DNA of 64,000 nt from Sinorhizobium fredii USDA 257 (lineage in GTDB: Bacteria > Pseudomonadota > Alphaproteobacteria > Rhizobiales > Rhizobiaceae), in the NCBI RefSeq assembly GCF_000265205.3, contig NC_018000.1, forward strand, positions 2,666,001 to 2,730,000, in the 5' to 3' direction. Shown here one piece after another: positions 27,787 through 36,850 of the stretch. The position numbers were made by a program, and so were the translations under genes. A model generated the notes under the pieces. The model was not told the DNA's origin. It made no database searches and saw only the letters and a list, made by a program, of their open reading frames with translations. Position 1 is the stretch's first letter, and each line of letters begins with the position of its first letter.

Positions 27787-28959
27787 ATGTTGAATGGAGA
27801 AAGACTGATCGAACGGCCGCTCCGCTGGGGCATGGTCGGCGGCGGCCGTACCGGGCAGGTGGGCTACAAGCACCGGACCGGGGCGCTGCGTGACGGTGCC
27901 TATCGGCTGGTGTGCGGCGCGTTCGATCTCGACTCCGAGCGAGGCCGCGATTTCGGCGTGAATCTCGGGGTCGAGGCGGACCGCTGCTATGCCGATTACA
28001 AGGAACTGATCGCCAAGGAGACGGCGCGCGAGGACGGCGTCGAGGTCGTCTCGATCGCCACGCCAAATTTCACCCATTACGAAATCACCAAGGCATGCCT
28101 GGAAGCGGGTCTGCATGTGATCTGCGAGAAGCCGCTGTTCTTCACAGTTTCCGAATGCGAAGAGGTGGCGAAGCTCGCCGAAGAAAAGGGCCTGATCGTC
28201 GGCGTGACCTACGGCTTCACCGGTCATCCGCTGGTTCACCAGATGGCCGCCATGGTCAAGAAGGGCATGCTCGGCGACATCCGTATCGTCGACATGCAGT
28301 ATACCCATGGCTTCAACTCGGGCGACGACGTCGGTGCCGGCGAGGCTGTGAAATGGCGCACCAACCCCAAGACCGCCGGCCCGACCTTCGTGCTCGGCGA
28401 TATCGGCACGCATCTCTATTATCTTTCCGAGATCGTCCTGCCGCATCTGAAGATCGAGAAGCTGCTTTGCGACCGCAAGGCCTTCATCCCGACGCGGGCG
28501 CCGCTTGAAGACCATGCAACCGTTCTCATGCATTACGACAATGGCGCCCGCGGCCGTCTCTGGGTGTCTTCCGTAAACGCCGGCAACATGGGTTCGCAGC
28601 GCTACCGCTTCGTCGGCTCGAAGGCTTCGATCGAATGGTCCGACAGCCATCCCGATCAGTTGATCTACGAAGTGCAGGGCGAGCCGAACCGCACTCTGCA
28701 TCACGGCATGCCCTATCTCGAGGAAGAGAGCCTCGCCGTCGATCGCATGGGCGCGCTGCATACCGAAGGCCTCGGCGACAGCTGGGCCAATATCTATCTG
28801 TGGATCGCGCAAGCGATCGACGCGAAGAATCGCGCCAACGAAGCCTTCCTGAAGACCCACCACTATCCGGGCATCAAGGCCGGGACGGAAGGTGTCCGCT
28901 GGCTGGAGAACTGCGTCCGCTCGGCTGACGCCGGCTCCGCCTGGGTTGATTTCGAATAA
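27787..28959 (+). CDS. Gfo/Idh/MocA-family dehydrogenase, second gene of the inositol locus
   Basis: 390 residues, longer than the preceding paralogue. Rossmann motif WGMVGGGRTGQVGYKHR, VSIATPNFTHYEIT, catalytic-region VICEKPLFFTVSE and FVLGDIGTHLYYLSEI. It probably oxidises or reduces a second cyclitol or keto-sugar, for example another inositol stereoisomer or a ketone intermediate. It is 12 bases from the previous gene. A strong intrinsic terminator follows directly, so transcription may largely end here. Confidence 0.8.
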   Translation: MLNGERLIERPLRWGMVGGGRTGQVGYKHRTGALRDGAYRLVCGAFDLDSERGRDFGVNLGVEADRCYADYKELIAKETAREDGVEVVSIATPNFTHYEITKACLEAGLHVICEKPLFFTVSECEEVAKLAEEKGLIVGVTYGFTGHPLVHQMAAMVKKGMLGDIRIVDMQYTHGFNSGDDVGAGEAVKWRTNPKTAGPTFVLGDIGTHLYYLSEIVLPHLKIEKLLCDRKAFIPTRAPLEDHATVLMHYDNGARGRLWVSSVNAGNMGSQRYRFVGSKASIEWSDSHPDQLIYEVQGEPNRTLHHGMPYLEEESLAVDRMGALHTEGLGDSWANIYLWIAQAIDAKNRANEAFLKTHHYPGIKAGTEGVRWLENCVRSADAGSAWVDFE

Positions 28960-28973
28960 GTTCCTCCCCGCCT

Positions 28974-29002
28974 GGGGGCGCTTTCCGGCGCCCCCCTTTT
29001 TT
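28974..29002 (+). terminator. Strong intrinsic terminator inside the inositol gene series
   Basis: GGGGGCGC (28974-28981) pairs with GCGCCCCC (28988-28995) around TTTCCG, then a C and six T residues. It is the most canonical rho-independent terminator in the window, yet the next gene in the same direction starts 15 bases later, so it separates transport and dehydrogenase genes from the downstream iol genes. Confidence 0.85.
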
Positions 29003-29016
29003 GGACAGAGACAAAC

Positions 29017-29958
29017 ATGAAACTTTCAATCTGCACCGATGTGATGGGAGATCTCTCCTTCACCGATATGCTCGACAAATGCGTCAAACTCGGCGTCGAG
29101 GGCATCGAGATGACCGGCGGCGGTTGGTCGCGCGCACCGCATTTCCGCGCCGACGAGCTCCTGGCCGATAAGGGGCTCCTGAGGTCCAAGCTCACGGAAA
29201 TCGAAGCGCGCGGCTTGGAGATCGCCGCGCTTAACTGCTCGGCCAACCCGCTTGATCCGGGCGATATGGGCAAGCGTCACCGCAAAGAGATGGAGCAGAC
29301 CATCCGTCTCGCCGGCGAGATCGGCGTGAAGACCATCGTGACGATGTCCGGCCTGCCGGAAGCGACACCGGGCGACATGGTCCCCAACTGGCTCGTTTAC
29401 ACCAAGAGCTGGCCCGACGAGATGCCAGAGCGCGATCGCTACCAATGGGAAGACCGTGCTTTCCCGCTGTGGCACGATCTGGTGAAGCTCGCCAAGGAGG
29501 CCGGCGTCGAAAAATACGCGCTCGAAAACTTCTCGGCCATGCTCGTGTGGAACCCCGAGACCCTTTTCCGCCTGCGCAATGAAGTCGGCCCAACGGTCGG
29601 CATGAATCTCGATCCCTCGCATCTGATGTGGATGGGCGCCGATCCGATCGCCTCCGCCCGCGCGCTGGGCGATGCGATCCACCATTGCCACGGCAAGGAC
29701 ACCCGCATCGAGCGGGGACTTGCAGATGTGAACGGCCTTCTCGAACTGAAGGATGTGACCGACGTCGCCAACCGCAGCTGGAACTACGTTGCTGTCGGGG
29801 CGGGCCGTGATCTGCAATGGTGGAAGGAGTTCTTCTCCGTCGTCCGCATGTGCGGCTACAACGGCTGGGTCAGCCTCGAGATGGAAGATTTCACCATGTC
29901 TACAGAGGCCGGCATCCAGTCCTCCATCGACGCCCTCCAGGCAACGATCAGCCGCTGA
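29017..29958 (+). CDS. TIM-barrel sugar phosphate isomerase/epimerase-family protein
   Basis: 313 residues. N terminus MKLSICTDVMGDLSFTDML, GVEGIEMTGGGW, metal-ligand candidates in ALENFS (Glu), NLDPSHLMWMG (Asp and His), HCHGKDTRI and the C-terminal VSLEMED (Glu). This is the xylose-isomerase-like fold shared by IolE, IolI and IolH, but it matches none of the three closely. It could take the place of the missing inosose dehydratase IolE, or act with the dehydrogenase at 27787, a gene pairing I associate with sugar oxidation clusters. Function is inferred from fold and position only. Confidence 0.75.
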   Translation: MKLSICTDVMGDLSFTDMLDKCVKLGVEGIEMTGGGWSRAPHFRADELLADKGLLRSKLTEIEARGLEIAALNCSANPLDPGDMGKRHRKEMEQTIRLAGEIGVKTIVTMSGLPEATPGDMVPNWLVYTKSWPDEMPERDRYQWEDRAFPLWHDLVKLAKEAGVEKYALENFSAMLVWNPETLFRLRNEVGPTVGMNLDPSHLMWMGADPIASARALGDAIHHCHGKDTRIERGLADVNGLLELKDVTDVANRSWNYVAVGAGRDLQWWKEFFSVVRMCGYNGWVSLEMEDFTMSTEAGIQSSIDALQATISR

Positions 29959-29967
29959 GAGCCTTTC

Positions 29968-29991
29968 GCGCGGGCAGGCGGCTGCCCGCGC
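29968..29991. repeat. Perfect 10-bp palindromic stem-loop in the gap before iolC
   Basis: GCGCGGGCAG (29968-29977) pairs with CTGCCCGCGC (29982-29991) around GCGG. It starts ten bases after a stop codon and has no T tract. It could be a 3'-end stabiliser or an attenuator in the 179-base gap before iolC. Confidence 0.65.
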
Positions 29992-30137
29992 CCGCCGCTT
30001 CGGTCCGGCCCATCGAGGCCGGCCGCGGCGGCTTGATCACCATCGAACAGGAACGGGACACGAACAGCGGCTCCATTCTCGACGACCCGTGGCCAGCCGG
30101 CCGTTTCTGAAAACGCACGGCATTTTGAGGACAGAGC

Positions 30138-32051
30138 ATGACCAAATCATTGGACGTTATCACGATCGGTCGCGCGGGGGTTGACCTCTATGGGGCGCAG
30201 ATCGGAGGACGCCTCGAGGATATGGGATCCTTCGAGAAGTATATCGGCGGCAGCCCGACCAACATTGCTTGCGGAGCGGCGCGTCTCGGCTTGAGGTCGG
30301 CGCTCATCACCCGGGTGGGCGACGAGCATATGGGGCGGTTCATCCGCGAGGAGTTGGCGCGGCACGGGGTCGAGACGCGCGGCGTCGCGACCGATCCCGA
30401 ACGGCTGACGGCGCTCGTTATCCTCGGCATCCGCGACGAGGAGCGCTTTCCGCTCATTTTCTACCGCGAGAACTGCGCGGATATGGCGCTCTGCGAAGCG
30501 GACATCGACGAAGCGCTCATTGCGTCGGCGCGCTCCGTGCTCGTAACCGGCACCCATTTGTCGAATTCACGCACCGAGGCCGCGGTTTTCAAGGCGCTCA
30601 ATCTTGCCCGCAAGCACGGGGCAAAGACCGCGCTCGACATCGACTACCGTCCAAACCTCTGGGGCGTGGCCGGGCATGATGACGGCGAGAGCCGGTTCGT
30701 CGAGAGCGGCGCGGTGACGGCGAAGCTCCAGTCCACGCTGCATCTCTTCGATCTGATCGTCGGCACGGAAGAAGAGTTTCACATTGCAGGCGGGACTACC
30801 GATACGGTGGCCGCGCTGCGCGCCGTGCGCGCCGTCTCGGCCGCCACGCTCGTCTGCAAGCGGGGGGCCAGGGGCGCGGTCGCCTTCGAGACGGAGATCC
30901 CGGACAGTCTCGACGAAGGCGTCTCCGGCGAGGGCTTTGCAGTCGAGGTCTTCAATGTCCTGGGGGCGGGCGACGGCTTCTTTTCGGGGCTCCTGAAGGG
31001 CTGGCTCGACGGGGAGGACTGGCCCACTGCGCTGAAATACGCGAACGCCTGCGGAGCCTTTGCGGTATCGCGTCACGGCTGCACGCCGGCCTACCCCTCG
31101 CTCGAAGAGCTGAACTTCTTCCTGAAACGCGGCATGTCGCGGGCCGACCTCAGGAACGATGCCGAACTCGAACAGATGCACTGGTCGACCAACAGGCACG
31201 GCGACTGGCCGGAGATGCGGGTCTTCGCCTTCGACCACCGGATGCAGCTCGAGTCGCTTGCCGGCTACACGCCCTCCAAGGGCGGGGCCTTCAAGGAGCT
31301 CTGCCTCCAGGCAGCGCTTCGTGTGCAGAACGGGCGTCCCGGTTACGGTATCCTCTGCGACGACCGGATCGGGCGGCGGGCGCTGCATGCGGCCTCCGGC
31401 ACGGGCCTTTGGATCGGGCGACCCTGTGAATGGCCGGGCTCGCGGCCGCTTAACCTCGAGCCCGCGCTTGGTCCCGATTGCGGCGGGCTTTCCGAATGGG
31501 CGCGCGAGAACGTGGTCAAGGTGCTGTGCTTCTGCCATCCCGATGACGCGCCCGCCATATGGGCGACGCAGCTGGCGGAGGTCAAGCGGCTCTTTACCGC
31601 CGCCCGTCGCAACAAGCTGGAGTTCCTGCTGGAGATCATTCCCTCGAAGGTGGGGCCTGTTGCTTCCGACACCGTCGCCACGCTTATCCGGCGCTTTTAT
31701 GCCGAAGGGATTTATCCGGACTGGTGGAAGCTGGAGCCGATGGAAGAGGCAAACGCCTGGACGAGCGTCTGCGCGGCCATTGAGGAACGCGACCCCTACA
31801 CCCGCGGCATCGTCGTCCTGGGCCTCGATGCGCCGGAATCGGTGCTCAAGGCCAGCTTCGCGGTGGCGGCGCGTTTTCCGCTCGTCAAAGGTTTTGCCGT
31901 CGGCCGCACGATCTTTGGCTCGGTCGCACGTGACTGGTTCGAGGGGCGGCAGAGCGATGAGGGTGCTGTGGAAGAGATGATTGCAAGATACGCGCGTCTT
32001 TGCGCCCTCTGGGATGAGGCGCGCACATCTGCGCAGGAGGCAGCGGCATGA
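30138..32051 (+). CDS. iolC: IolC fusion: 5-dehydro-2-deoxygluconokinase with DUF2090 aldolase-like domain
   Basis: 637 residues, twice the length of a simple PfkB kinase. Residues about 1-320 are a PfkB sugar kinase (ITIGRAGVDLYGAQIGGRLE, YIGGSPTNIACGAARLG, and the catalytic NVLGAGDGFFSGLLKGWL). Residues about 340-630 are a DUF2090 TIM-barrel domain (RVFAFDHRMQLESLAG, GILCDDRIGRRALH), thought to be the aldolase that cleaves 2-deoxy-5-keto-gluconate 6-phosphate. Together they would phosphorylate and split the inositol-derived acid to malonate semialdehyde and dihydroxyacetone phosphate. This fused form is the usual one in rhizobia. Its stop overlaps iolD (ATGA). Confidence 0.92.
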   Translation: MTKSLDVITIGRAGVDLYGAQIGGRLEDMGSFEKYIGGSPTNIACGAARLGLRSALITRVGDEHMGRFIREELARHGVETRGVATDPERLTALVILGIRDEERFPLIFYRENCADMALCEADIDEALIASARSVLVTGTHLSNSRTEAAVFKALNLARKHGAKTALDIDYRPNLWGVAGHDDGESRFVESGAVTAKLQSTLHLFDLIVGTEEEFHIAGGTTDTVAALRAVRAVSAATLVCKRGARGAVAFETEIPDSLDEGVSGEGFAVEVFNVLGAGDGFFSGLLKGWLDGEDWPTALKYANACGAFAVSRHGCTPAYPSLEELNFFLKRGMSRADLRNDAELEQMHWSTNRHGDWPEMRVFAFDHRMQLESLAGYTPSKGGAFKELCLQAALRVQNGRPGYGILCDDRIGRRALHAASGTGLWIGRPCEWPGSRPLNLEPALGPDCGGLSEWARENVVKVLCFCHPDDAPAIWATQLAEVKRLFTAARRNKLEFLLEIIPSKVGPVASDTVATLIRRFYAEGIYPDWWKLEPMEEANAWTSVCAAIEERDPYTRGIVVLGLDAPESVLKASFAVAARFPLVKGFAVGRTIFGSVARDWFEGRQSDEGAVEEMIARYARLCALWDEARTSAQEAAA

Positions 32052-33889
32052 ACATGAAAACGATCCGACTGACGGCGGCGCAGGCCATGGTGAAATGGCT
32101 CTCGGTGCAAATGACCGAGGACGGCGAGCGCTTCATCGACGGCGTCTGGGCGATCTTCGGCCACGGCAACGTGGCCGGGCTCGGCGAAGCGCTGCATGGG
32201 ATCGGCGAGGCGCTGCCGACCTGGCGCGGGCAGAACGAGCAGACGATGGCCCATGCGGCGATAGCCTATGCGAAAACGCTGAAGCGCACCCGAGCCCAGG
32301 CGGTCACCTCCTCCATCGGGCCCGGTGCCACGAACATGGTGACCGCCTGCACGCTTGCCCACGTAAACCGGCTGCCGGTGCTATTCATTCCCGGGGACGT
32401 GTTTGCCAACCGCCGCCCCGATCCGGTGCTGCAACAGGTGGAGGATTTCGGCGACGCAACGGTCAGCGCCAATGACTGCTTCCGCCCGGTCTCGGCCTAT
32501 TTCGACCGAATCATGCGGCCCGAGCATCTCCTGACCTGTTTGCCGCGGGCGCTCGCGACGATGACCGATCCGGCTATCTGCGGCCCGGTCACGCTCGCCT
32601 TCTGCCAGGATGTGCAGGCCGAGGACTATGATTACCCAGTGGCGTTCTTCGAGCCGAGGGTCTGGCGCATCCGCCGCCCAGAGCCCGATCCGCGCGAGGT
32701 CGCGGATCTTGCCGAAGTGATCCGGGCGGCGAAGCGCCCGGTGATCATCTCGGGTGGCGGGGTGATCTATTCCCGGGCGGAGGCGGACCTCATCGCCTTT
32801 GCCGAGGCGCACAACATTCCTTTCGTCGAGACGCAGGCGGGAAAGGGAGCGAACAGTTGGGACCATCCGCTGAACTTCGGCTCACCCGGGGTGACGGGCT
32901 CGACCTCGGCCAATGCGCTCTGCGCCGAGGCGGATCTGGTGATGGGCGTCGGGACGCGCTTCCAGGATTTTACCACTGGCAGCTGGGCGCTGTTTCGCAA
33001 CGCCGCCCGCCGGCTCATGTCGATCAATCTTGCCGGGCATGATGCGACGAAGCACGGGGCTCTGCCCTGTGTCGGCGATGCCAAAGTCACGCTGGCGCGG
33101 CTGAGCGCGGCGCTTGGTGAATATCGCGCGCCCGCTTTCGACGCCCAGAGGCGCCTGGATTGGCATGCGACGGTCACACGCGTGACGGCGGCGCCGGAGG
33201 CAGCCGGGGCGGGCAATCTGCCGTCGGACGCGCAGGTGATCGGCGCGGTGCAGCGGGTGGCAACCGAAAAGACCGTGGTCATGTGCGCGGCCGGCACGAT
33301 GCCCGGCGCGCTGCAGGTGCTCTGGCAAGCGGCCGCCGGCGGCTACCACATGGAATACGGCTATTCCTGCATGGGTTACGAGGTAGCAGGGGCCATGGGC
33401 ATCAAGCTCGCCCGCCCGGACAAGGAGGTGATCTGCTTTGTCGGTGACGGCTCCTACATGATGGCGAATTCGGAGCTTGCCACCGCCGTGATGCGCCGCG
33501 TGCCATTCACCGTAGTGCTCACCGACAATCGCGGCTACGGTTGCATCAACCGGCTGCAGATCGAATGCGGCGGGGCGGAGTTCAACAACATGTACAAGGA
33601 TTCCAATGTCGAGGTGCAGCCCGAGATAGACTTCGTCGCTCATGCCGCGGCAATGGGAGCGCATGCCGAGAAGGTGGGCTCGATCACGGAGCTCGAAGCA
33701 CGGATCGTAGCGGCGCGTGGACGGACTATCCCGAGCGTGATCGTCATTGACACGGACGCTGTACCCGGCACCGGTGCGGGGGGGCACTGGTGGGACGTCG
33801 CCGTCCCGCAAGCCGGCGGTCCGGAGCGGCTTGAACGCGCCCGGGCGCACTACAATCAGAACGCTGCCAATCAGCGGACGTTCGATTGA
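32048..33889 (+). CDS. iolD: IolD, 3D-(3,5/4)-trihydroxycyclohexane-1,2-dione hydrolase
   Basis: 613 residues, normal for IolD. It is a thiamine-diphosphate enzyme of the acetolactate-synthase fold: N-terminal pyrimidine domain (LPTWRGQNEQTMAHAA, with the catalytic Glu), central domain (PVIISGGGVIYSRAEADL) and C-terminal PP domain whose metal motif is GDGSYMMANSELATAV followed by DNRGYGCINRLQ. It opens the inositol-derived ring diketone to 5-deoxy-glucuronate. It is translationally coupled to iolC and followed closely by iolB, so the ring-opening and later steps are one operon. Confidence 0.94.
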   Translation: MNMKTIRLTAAQAMVKWLSVQMTEDGERFIDGVWAIFGHGNVAGLGEALHGIGEALPTWRGQNEQTMAHAAIAYAKTLKRTRAQAVTSSIGPGATNMVTACTLAHVNRLPVLFIPGDVFANRRPDPVLQQVEDFGDATVSANDCFRPVSAYFDRIMRPEHLLTCLPRALATMTDPAICGPVTLAFCQDVQAEDYDYPVAFFEPRVWRIRRPEPDPREVADLAEVIRAAKRPVIISGGGVIYSRAEADLIAFAEAHNIPFVETQAGKGANSWDHPLNFGSPGVTGSTSANALCAEADLVMGVGTRFQDFTTGSWALFRNAARRLMSINLAGHDATKHGALPCVGDAKVTLARLSAALGEYRAPAFDAQRRLDWHATVTRVTAAPEAAGAGNLPSDAQVIGAVQRVATEKTVVMCAAGTMPGALQVLWQAAAGGYHMEYGYSCMGYEVAGAMGIKLARPDKEVICFVGDGSYMMANSELATAVMRRVPFTVVLTDNRGYGCINRLQIECGGAEFNNMYKDSNVEVQPEIDFVAHAAAMGAHAEKVGSITELEARIVAARGRTIPSVIVIDTDAVPGTGAGGHWWDVAVPQAGGPERLERARAHYNQNAANQRTFD

Positions 33890-33902
33890 GGGAGAGGAAT
33901 AG

Positions 33903-34712
33903 ATGGTCGATCTGCTGCGCAAACCCTTCGGCAACCACGGCAAAGTCCACGAAATTTCGCCGCAATCGGCAGGTTGGCGCTATGTGGGCTTCTCGCTCTA
34001 TCGCCTGCGCGCCGGCGAGCAAGCGGCCGAGGTCACGGGCGACAGGGAGGTGATCCTCGTGATGGTCGAGGGGAAGGCGGCCTTCACCGTAGCGGGTCAG
34101 GACTGGGGTGTGCTTGGCGAGCGGATGGATGTCTTCGAGAAGATCCCGCCGCATGGCCTGTACGTGCCGAACGGCTCGGACTGGCGGGCGGTCGCGGAAA
34201 CCGGGTGTACAATTGCGGTGTGCTCGGCTCCGGGCACCGGCGGCCATCCGGCGCGGCGGATCGGGCCGGACGGAATTACGCTCACCGAGCGCGGAAAATG
34301 GACGAATACGCGTTATATCAACAACATAGCCATGGAGGCGGAGGACTATTGCGATAGCGTTCTGGTCACCGAGGTCTTCACCCCCGCGGGCCACTGGTCG
34401 TCCTATCCGAGCCACCGCCATGACGAAGACGACTTCCCGCGCATCACTTATCTCGAGGAGACCTATTACCACCGGCTCAATCCCGCCTCCGGCTTTGGGA
34501 TCCAACGGGTCTACACCGATGACGGGCTACTTGACGAAACCATGGCAGTGAAGAACCACGACGTGGTGCTGGTGCCGCGCGGCCACCACCCCTGCGGTGC
34601 GCCCTACGGCTTCGAGATGTATTACCTCAATGTCATGGCTGGCCCGGTACGCAAATGGCGCTTCATTGCAGCCCCCGAGGTTGAATGGATCATGGAACGA
34701 GACGCGAAATGA
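33903..34712 (+). CDS. iolB: IolB, 5-deoxy-glucuronate isomerase
   Basis: 269 residues, a bicupin of the KduI/IolB fold. The metal-binding cupin motif is visible in SYPSHRHDEDDFPRITYLEE (His, His and Glu) with a further His in PRGHHPCGAPYG. It isomerises 5-deoxy-glucuronate to 2-deoxy-5-keto-gluconate, the IolC substrate. An AGGGAGAGGAA-type ribosome site precedes the ATG, 13 bases after iolD. Its stop overlaps the next gene start (ATGA). Confidence 0.93.
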   Translation: MVDLLRKPFGNHGKVHEISPQSAGWRYVGFSLYRLRAGEQAAEVTGDREVILVMVEGKAAFTVAGQDWGVLGERMDVFEKIPPHGLYVPNGSDWRAVAETGCTIAVCSAPGTGGHPARRIGPDGITLTERGKWTNTRYINNIAMEAEDYCDSVLVTEVFTPAGHWSSYPSHRHDEDDFPRITYLEETYYHRLNPASGFGIQRVYTDDGLLDETMAVKNHDVVLVPRGHHPCGAPYGFEMYYLNVMAGPVRKWRFIAAPEVEWIMERDAK

Positions 34713-35521
34713 TTCGTCGCGCGCTCAACCAGAAGACCGCCTGTCAGCTTTCCTACGAGGGCTTCCTCGATCTGGCAAAGGACCTCGGTTGCGTGGGCGT
34801 CGAGGCCCGCAACGATCTCGGGCGGCCATTCTTCGACGGAATCGCACCCCGCCAGGCCGGCGACATGGCGCGCGCAAGGGGCCTCCGGCTCCTGGGTCTG
34901 AGCGAGGTCTATCCGTTCAACGACTGGTCAGACGTGCGTGCGGCTTCTATTCAGGGTCTCATCGATACCGCAGAGGCATGTCGTGCGGAGACGATCAGTC
35001 TCATTCCACGCGTGGACGGGACAGGAACCGAGAACGGACTGCGGCAGAGGGTGCTGCGCGACGTTATGCGAGAGATCCTGCCCCTGCTGGAGGGACGCAA
35101 AGTCCTCGCTCTGATAGAGCCCATCGGATTTTCCACCTCGTCGCTTAGGGACAAGGCCGAGCTTGTCGAGGCAATCGAGGCGGTGGGCGGTCCGACCAAG
35201 TTCAAGCTGGTGCACGACACGTTCCAGCATGCGCTCGCCGGTGGCGGCCCGATCTTCCCCGATTACACCGCGCTGGTCCATATCTCGGGAATCTCCGATC
35301 CGCTTCCGCCGCTGGACGAACGGCTCGACGCACACCGCATGCTCGTCGATGAACGGGATCGCTGCGATACTTCCGGCCAGATCAAGGCCTTTCTTGAAGC
35401 CGGATATGCCGGCACATTTTCCTTCGAATGCACCGATTCAAGTGTTCAGCGGAGTCCCACGCTGGCAAAGGACATTGCCGGTTCATTCGAATTCGTCGAG
35501 GACGATTTGGCGTCGAAATGA
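34709..35521 (+). CDS. IolI-like TIM-barrel isomerase (2-keto-myo-inositol isomerase candidate)
   Basis: 270 residues from the ATG at 34709, coupled to iolB. The sugar isomerase TIM barrel shows Glu in VGVEARND, IEPIG (Glu), KLVHDTFQHALAG (Asp and His), LVHISGI and FSFECTDSS (Glu), placing the four usual metal ligands. IolI converts 2-keto-myo-inositol to 1-keto-D-chiro-inositol, letting D-chiro-inositol enter the pathway. A hydroxypyruvate-isomerase-like role is the alternative. It is the last gene of the inositol series and converges with the histidine kinase gene 80 bases on. Confidence 0.72.
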   Translation: MIRRALNQKTACQLSYEGFLDLAKDLGCVGVEARNDLGRPFFDGIAPRQAGDMARARGLRLLGLSEVYPFNDWSDVRAASIQGLIDTAEACRAETISLIPRVDGTGTENGLRQRVLRDVMREILPLLEGRKVLALIEPIGFSTSSLRDKAELVEAIEAVGGPTKFKLVHDTFQHALAGGGPIFPDYTALVHISGISDPLPPLDERLDAHRMLVDERDRCDTSGQIKAFLEAGYAGTFSFECTDSSVQRSPTLAKDIAGSFEFVEDDLASK

Positions 35522-35601
35522 ACGGTGAGATGGGCCTGGGAAGCAACTGATGATAGCGGCGCTGTGCTTCCCACAAAGGCACTCCGACGCTTCAGATCCG
35601 C

Positions 35602-36846
35602 CTATCGATGCGCTGGAAGCGTTACAACGAAGCAGGCGCCCCCGCCCGGTGGGGATTCGTAACGGACGGCGCCTCCGTGGCGCTCGGCAATCTGGCGCAC
35701 CAGCGCCAGCCCCAAGCCCCAGCCGCCCGCGGCCTCGCTGCGTCCCGAGGGCCGGTAGAACGGCTCGAAAACACGGGCACCCTCGCTATCGGGTATGCCT
35801 GGTCCGTGGTCGCGGATCCTGAGTTCCACGGTACTGCTTGCCTGCGCGACGGTGGCTGAAACAGGCGGGCCGCCATGGCGCAGCGCGTTGTGCATGAGAT
35901 TGCGCACCAGCCTGCCGAGCAGGCGTGCATCGCCCGTGACCGTCGCGGCAGTGCCGGAGACATCGACGCCGTTGCGGGCCCCTTCTTCCGAGACCAGGGC
36001 CAGAAAGTCGACCGGCTCGGGCGCGTCGAGCTTCTCGACATGGTCGAGCCTGCTCGCCAGCAGGATTTCCTCGACCAGCGTGTCCAGTTCGGCGAGGTTG
36101 CGGACGATCTCCTCCTTGCGGTTGTCGTCCGGCGCCTGCTCATAGAGGTCGATTGCCATGCGCAGGCGCGCAAGCGGTGAACGCAATTCGTGGCTGGCAT
36201 TGGCGAGAAGAGCGCGGTGCGACTTGATCAGCCGTTCGACATGATCGGCGGCCTTGTTGAAGCTCTTCGCCACTGCCGCCACCTCGTCGCTGCCATTCGC
36301 CGGCACGCGGGCGACGAAATCGCCGCGACCCCAGGCATCGACGCCGGCGCGTAGCCGCTCCAGCCGGCGCGTCAGGTGACGCACCACCGGATAGGCGGCG
36401 AGCCCGATGACGCCGGCGATCAAGGCCAAGTAGGCGAGCGGATTGCGAGCCGACGGACGGAAAGGCCGCGCCATGCGCGCGGCCACTGCGCGACCGTCGG
36501 GCAACTCGGCCATCATGGTGTGAACGTCGCCTCCGTCGCGGCGCCAGCGCCGCTCGAGAATGTCGCGGGGGAGCGGCCGGCCGGCGCTGGCGATCAGCCT
36601 GCCGCTCGGATCATATACTGCAATGTCGGCATCGAAGGCCCGTGAAAACCGCTCCAGCGTCGCCTCGACCGACCGGCGGTCCATGTCTGACGGAATCAGC
36701 GCGGCGACGAACCGCGCCCGCTGGGTTTGCCAACTCAAATCCTCCTCGCCCTGTCCCAGCCAAACGAAGGCCGCGCTGGCGATGGCGACCGCGGCAAGGC
36801 TCGCCAGCAGCGTTAGGTAGATTTTCAGGAACAGCCGGCTGCGCAT
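35602..36846 (-). CDS. Sensor histidine kinase of an OmpR-type two-component system
   Basis: About 414 residues from the ATG at 36846, four bases after the response-regulator stop; an ATG at 36864 overlapping it is also possible. Membrane helices lie at about 6-29 and 138-158 around a roughly 110-residue periplasmic sensor. HAMP follows, then the dimerisation helix with phospho-acceptor His219 (ANASHELRSPLARL), and the ATPase boxes NLMHNALRHGG, DHGPGIPDSE and GWGLGLAL. With the adjacent regulator and Spy-like protein it looks like a CpxA-type envelope-stress or metal sensor; the stimulus is inferred. Confidence 0.9.
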   Translation of the reverse strand: MRSRLFLKIYLTLLASLAAVAIASAAFVWLGQGEEDLSWQTQRARFVAALIPSDMDRRSVEATLERFSRAFDADIAVYDPSGRLIASAGRPLPRDILERRWRRDGGDVHTMMAELPDGRAVAARMARPFRPSARNPLAYLALIAGVIGLAAYPVVRHLTRRLERLRAGVDAWGRGDFVARVPANGSDEVAAVAKSFNKAADHVERLIKSHRALLANASHELRSPLARLRMAIDLYEQAPDDNRKEEIVRNLAELDTLVEEILLASRLDHVEKLDAPEPVDFLALVSEEGARNGVDVSGTAATVTGDARLLGRLVRNLMHNALRHGGPPVSATVAQASSTVELRIRDHGPGIPDSEGARVFEPFYRPSGRSEAAGGWGLGLALVRQIAERHGGAVRYESPPGGGACFVVTLPAHR

Positions 36847-36850
36847 CGCT

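Noticed and set aside
29017..29958. Calling this TIM-barrel protein IolE
   Set aside because: The fold fits, but the conserved IolE N terminus with its WSNDD-type segment is absent; kept as an unassigned isomerase-fold protein.
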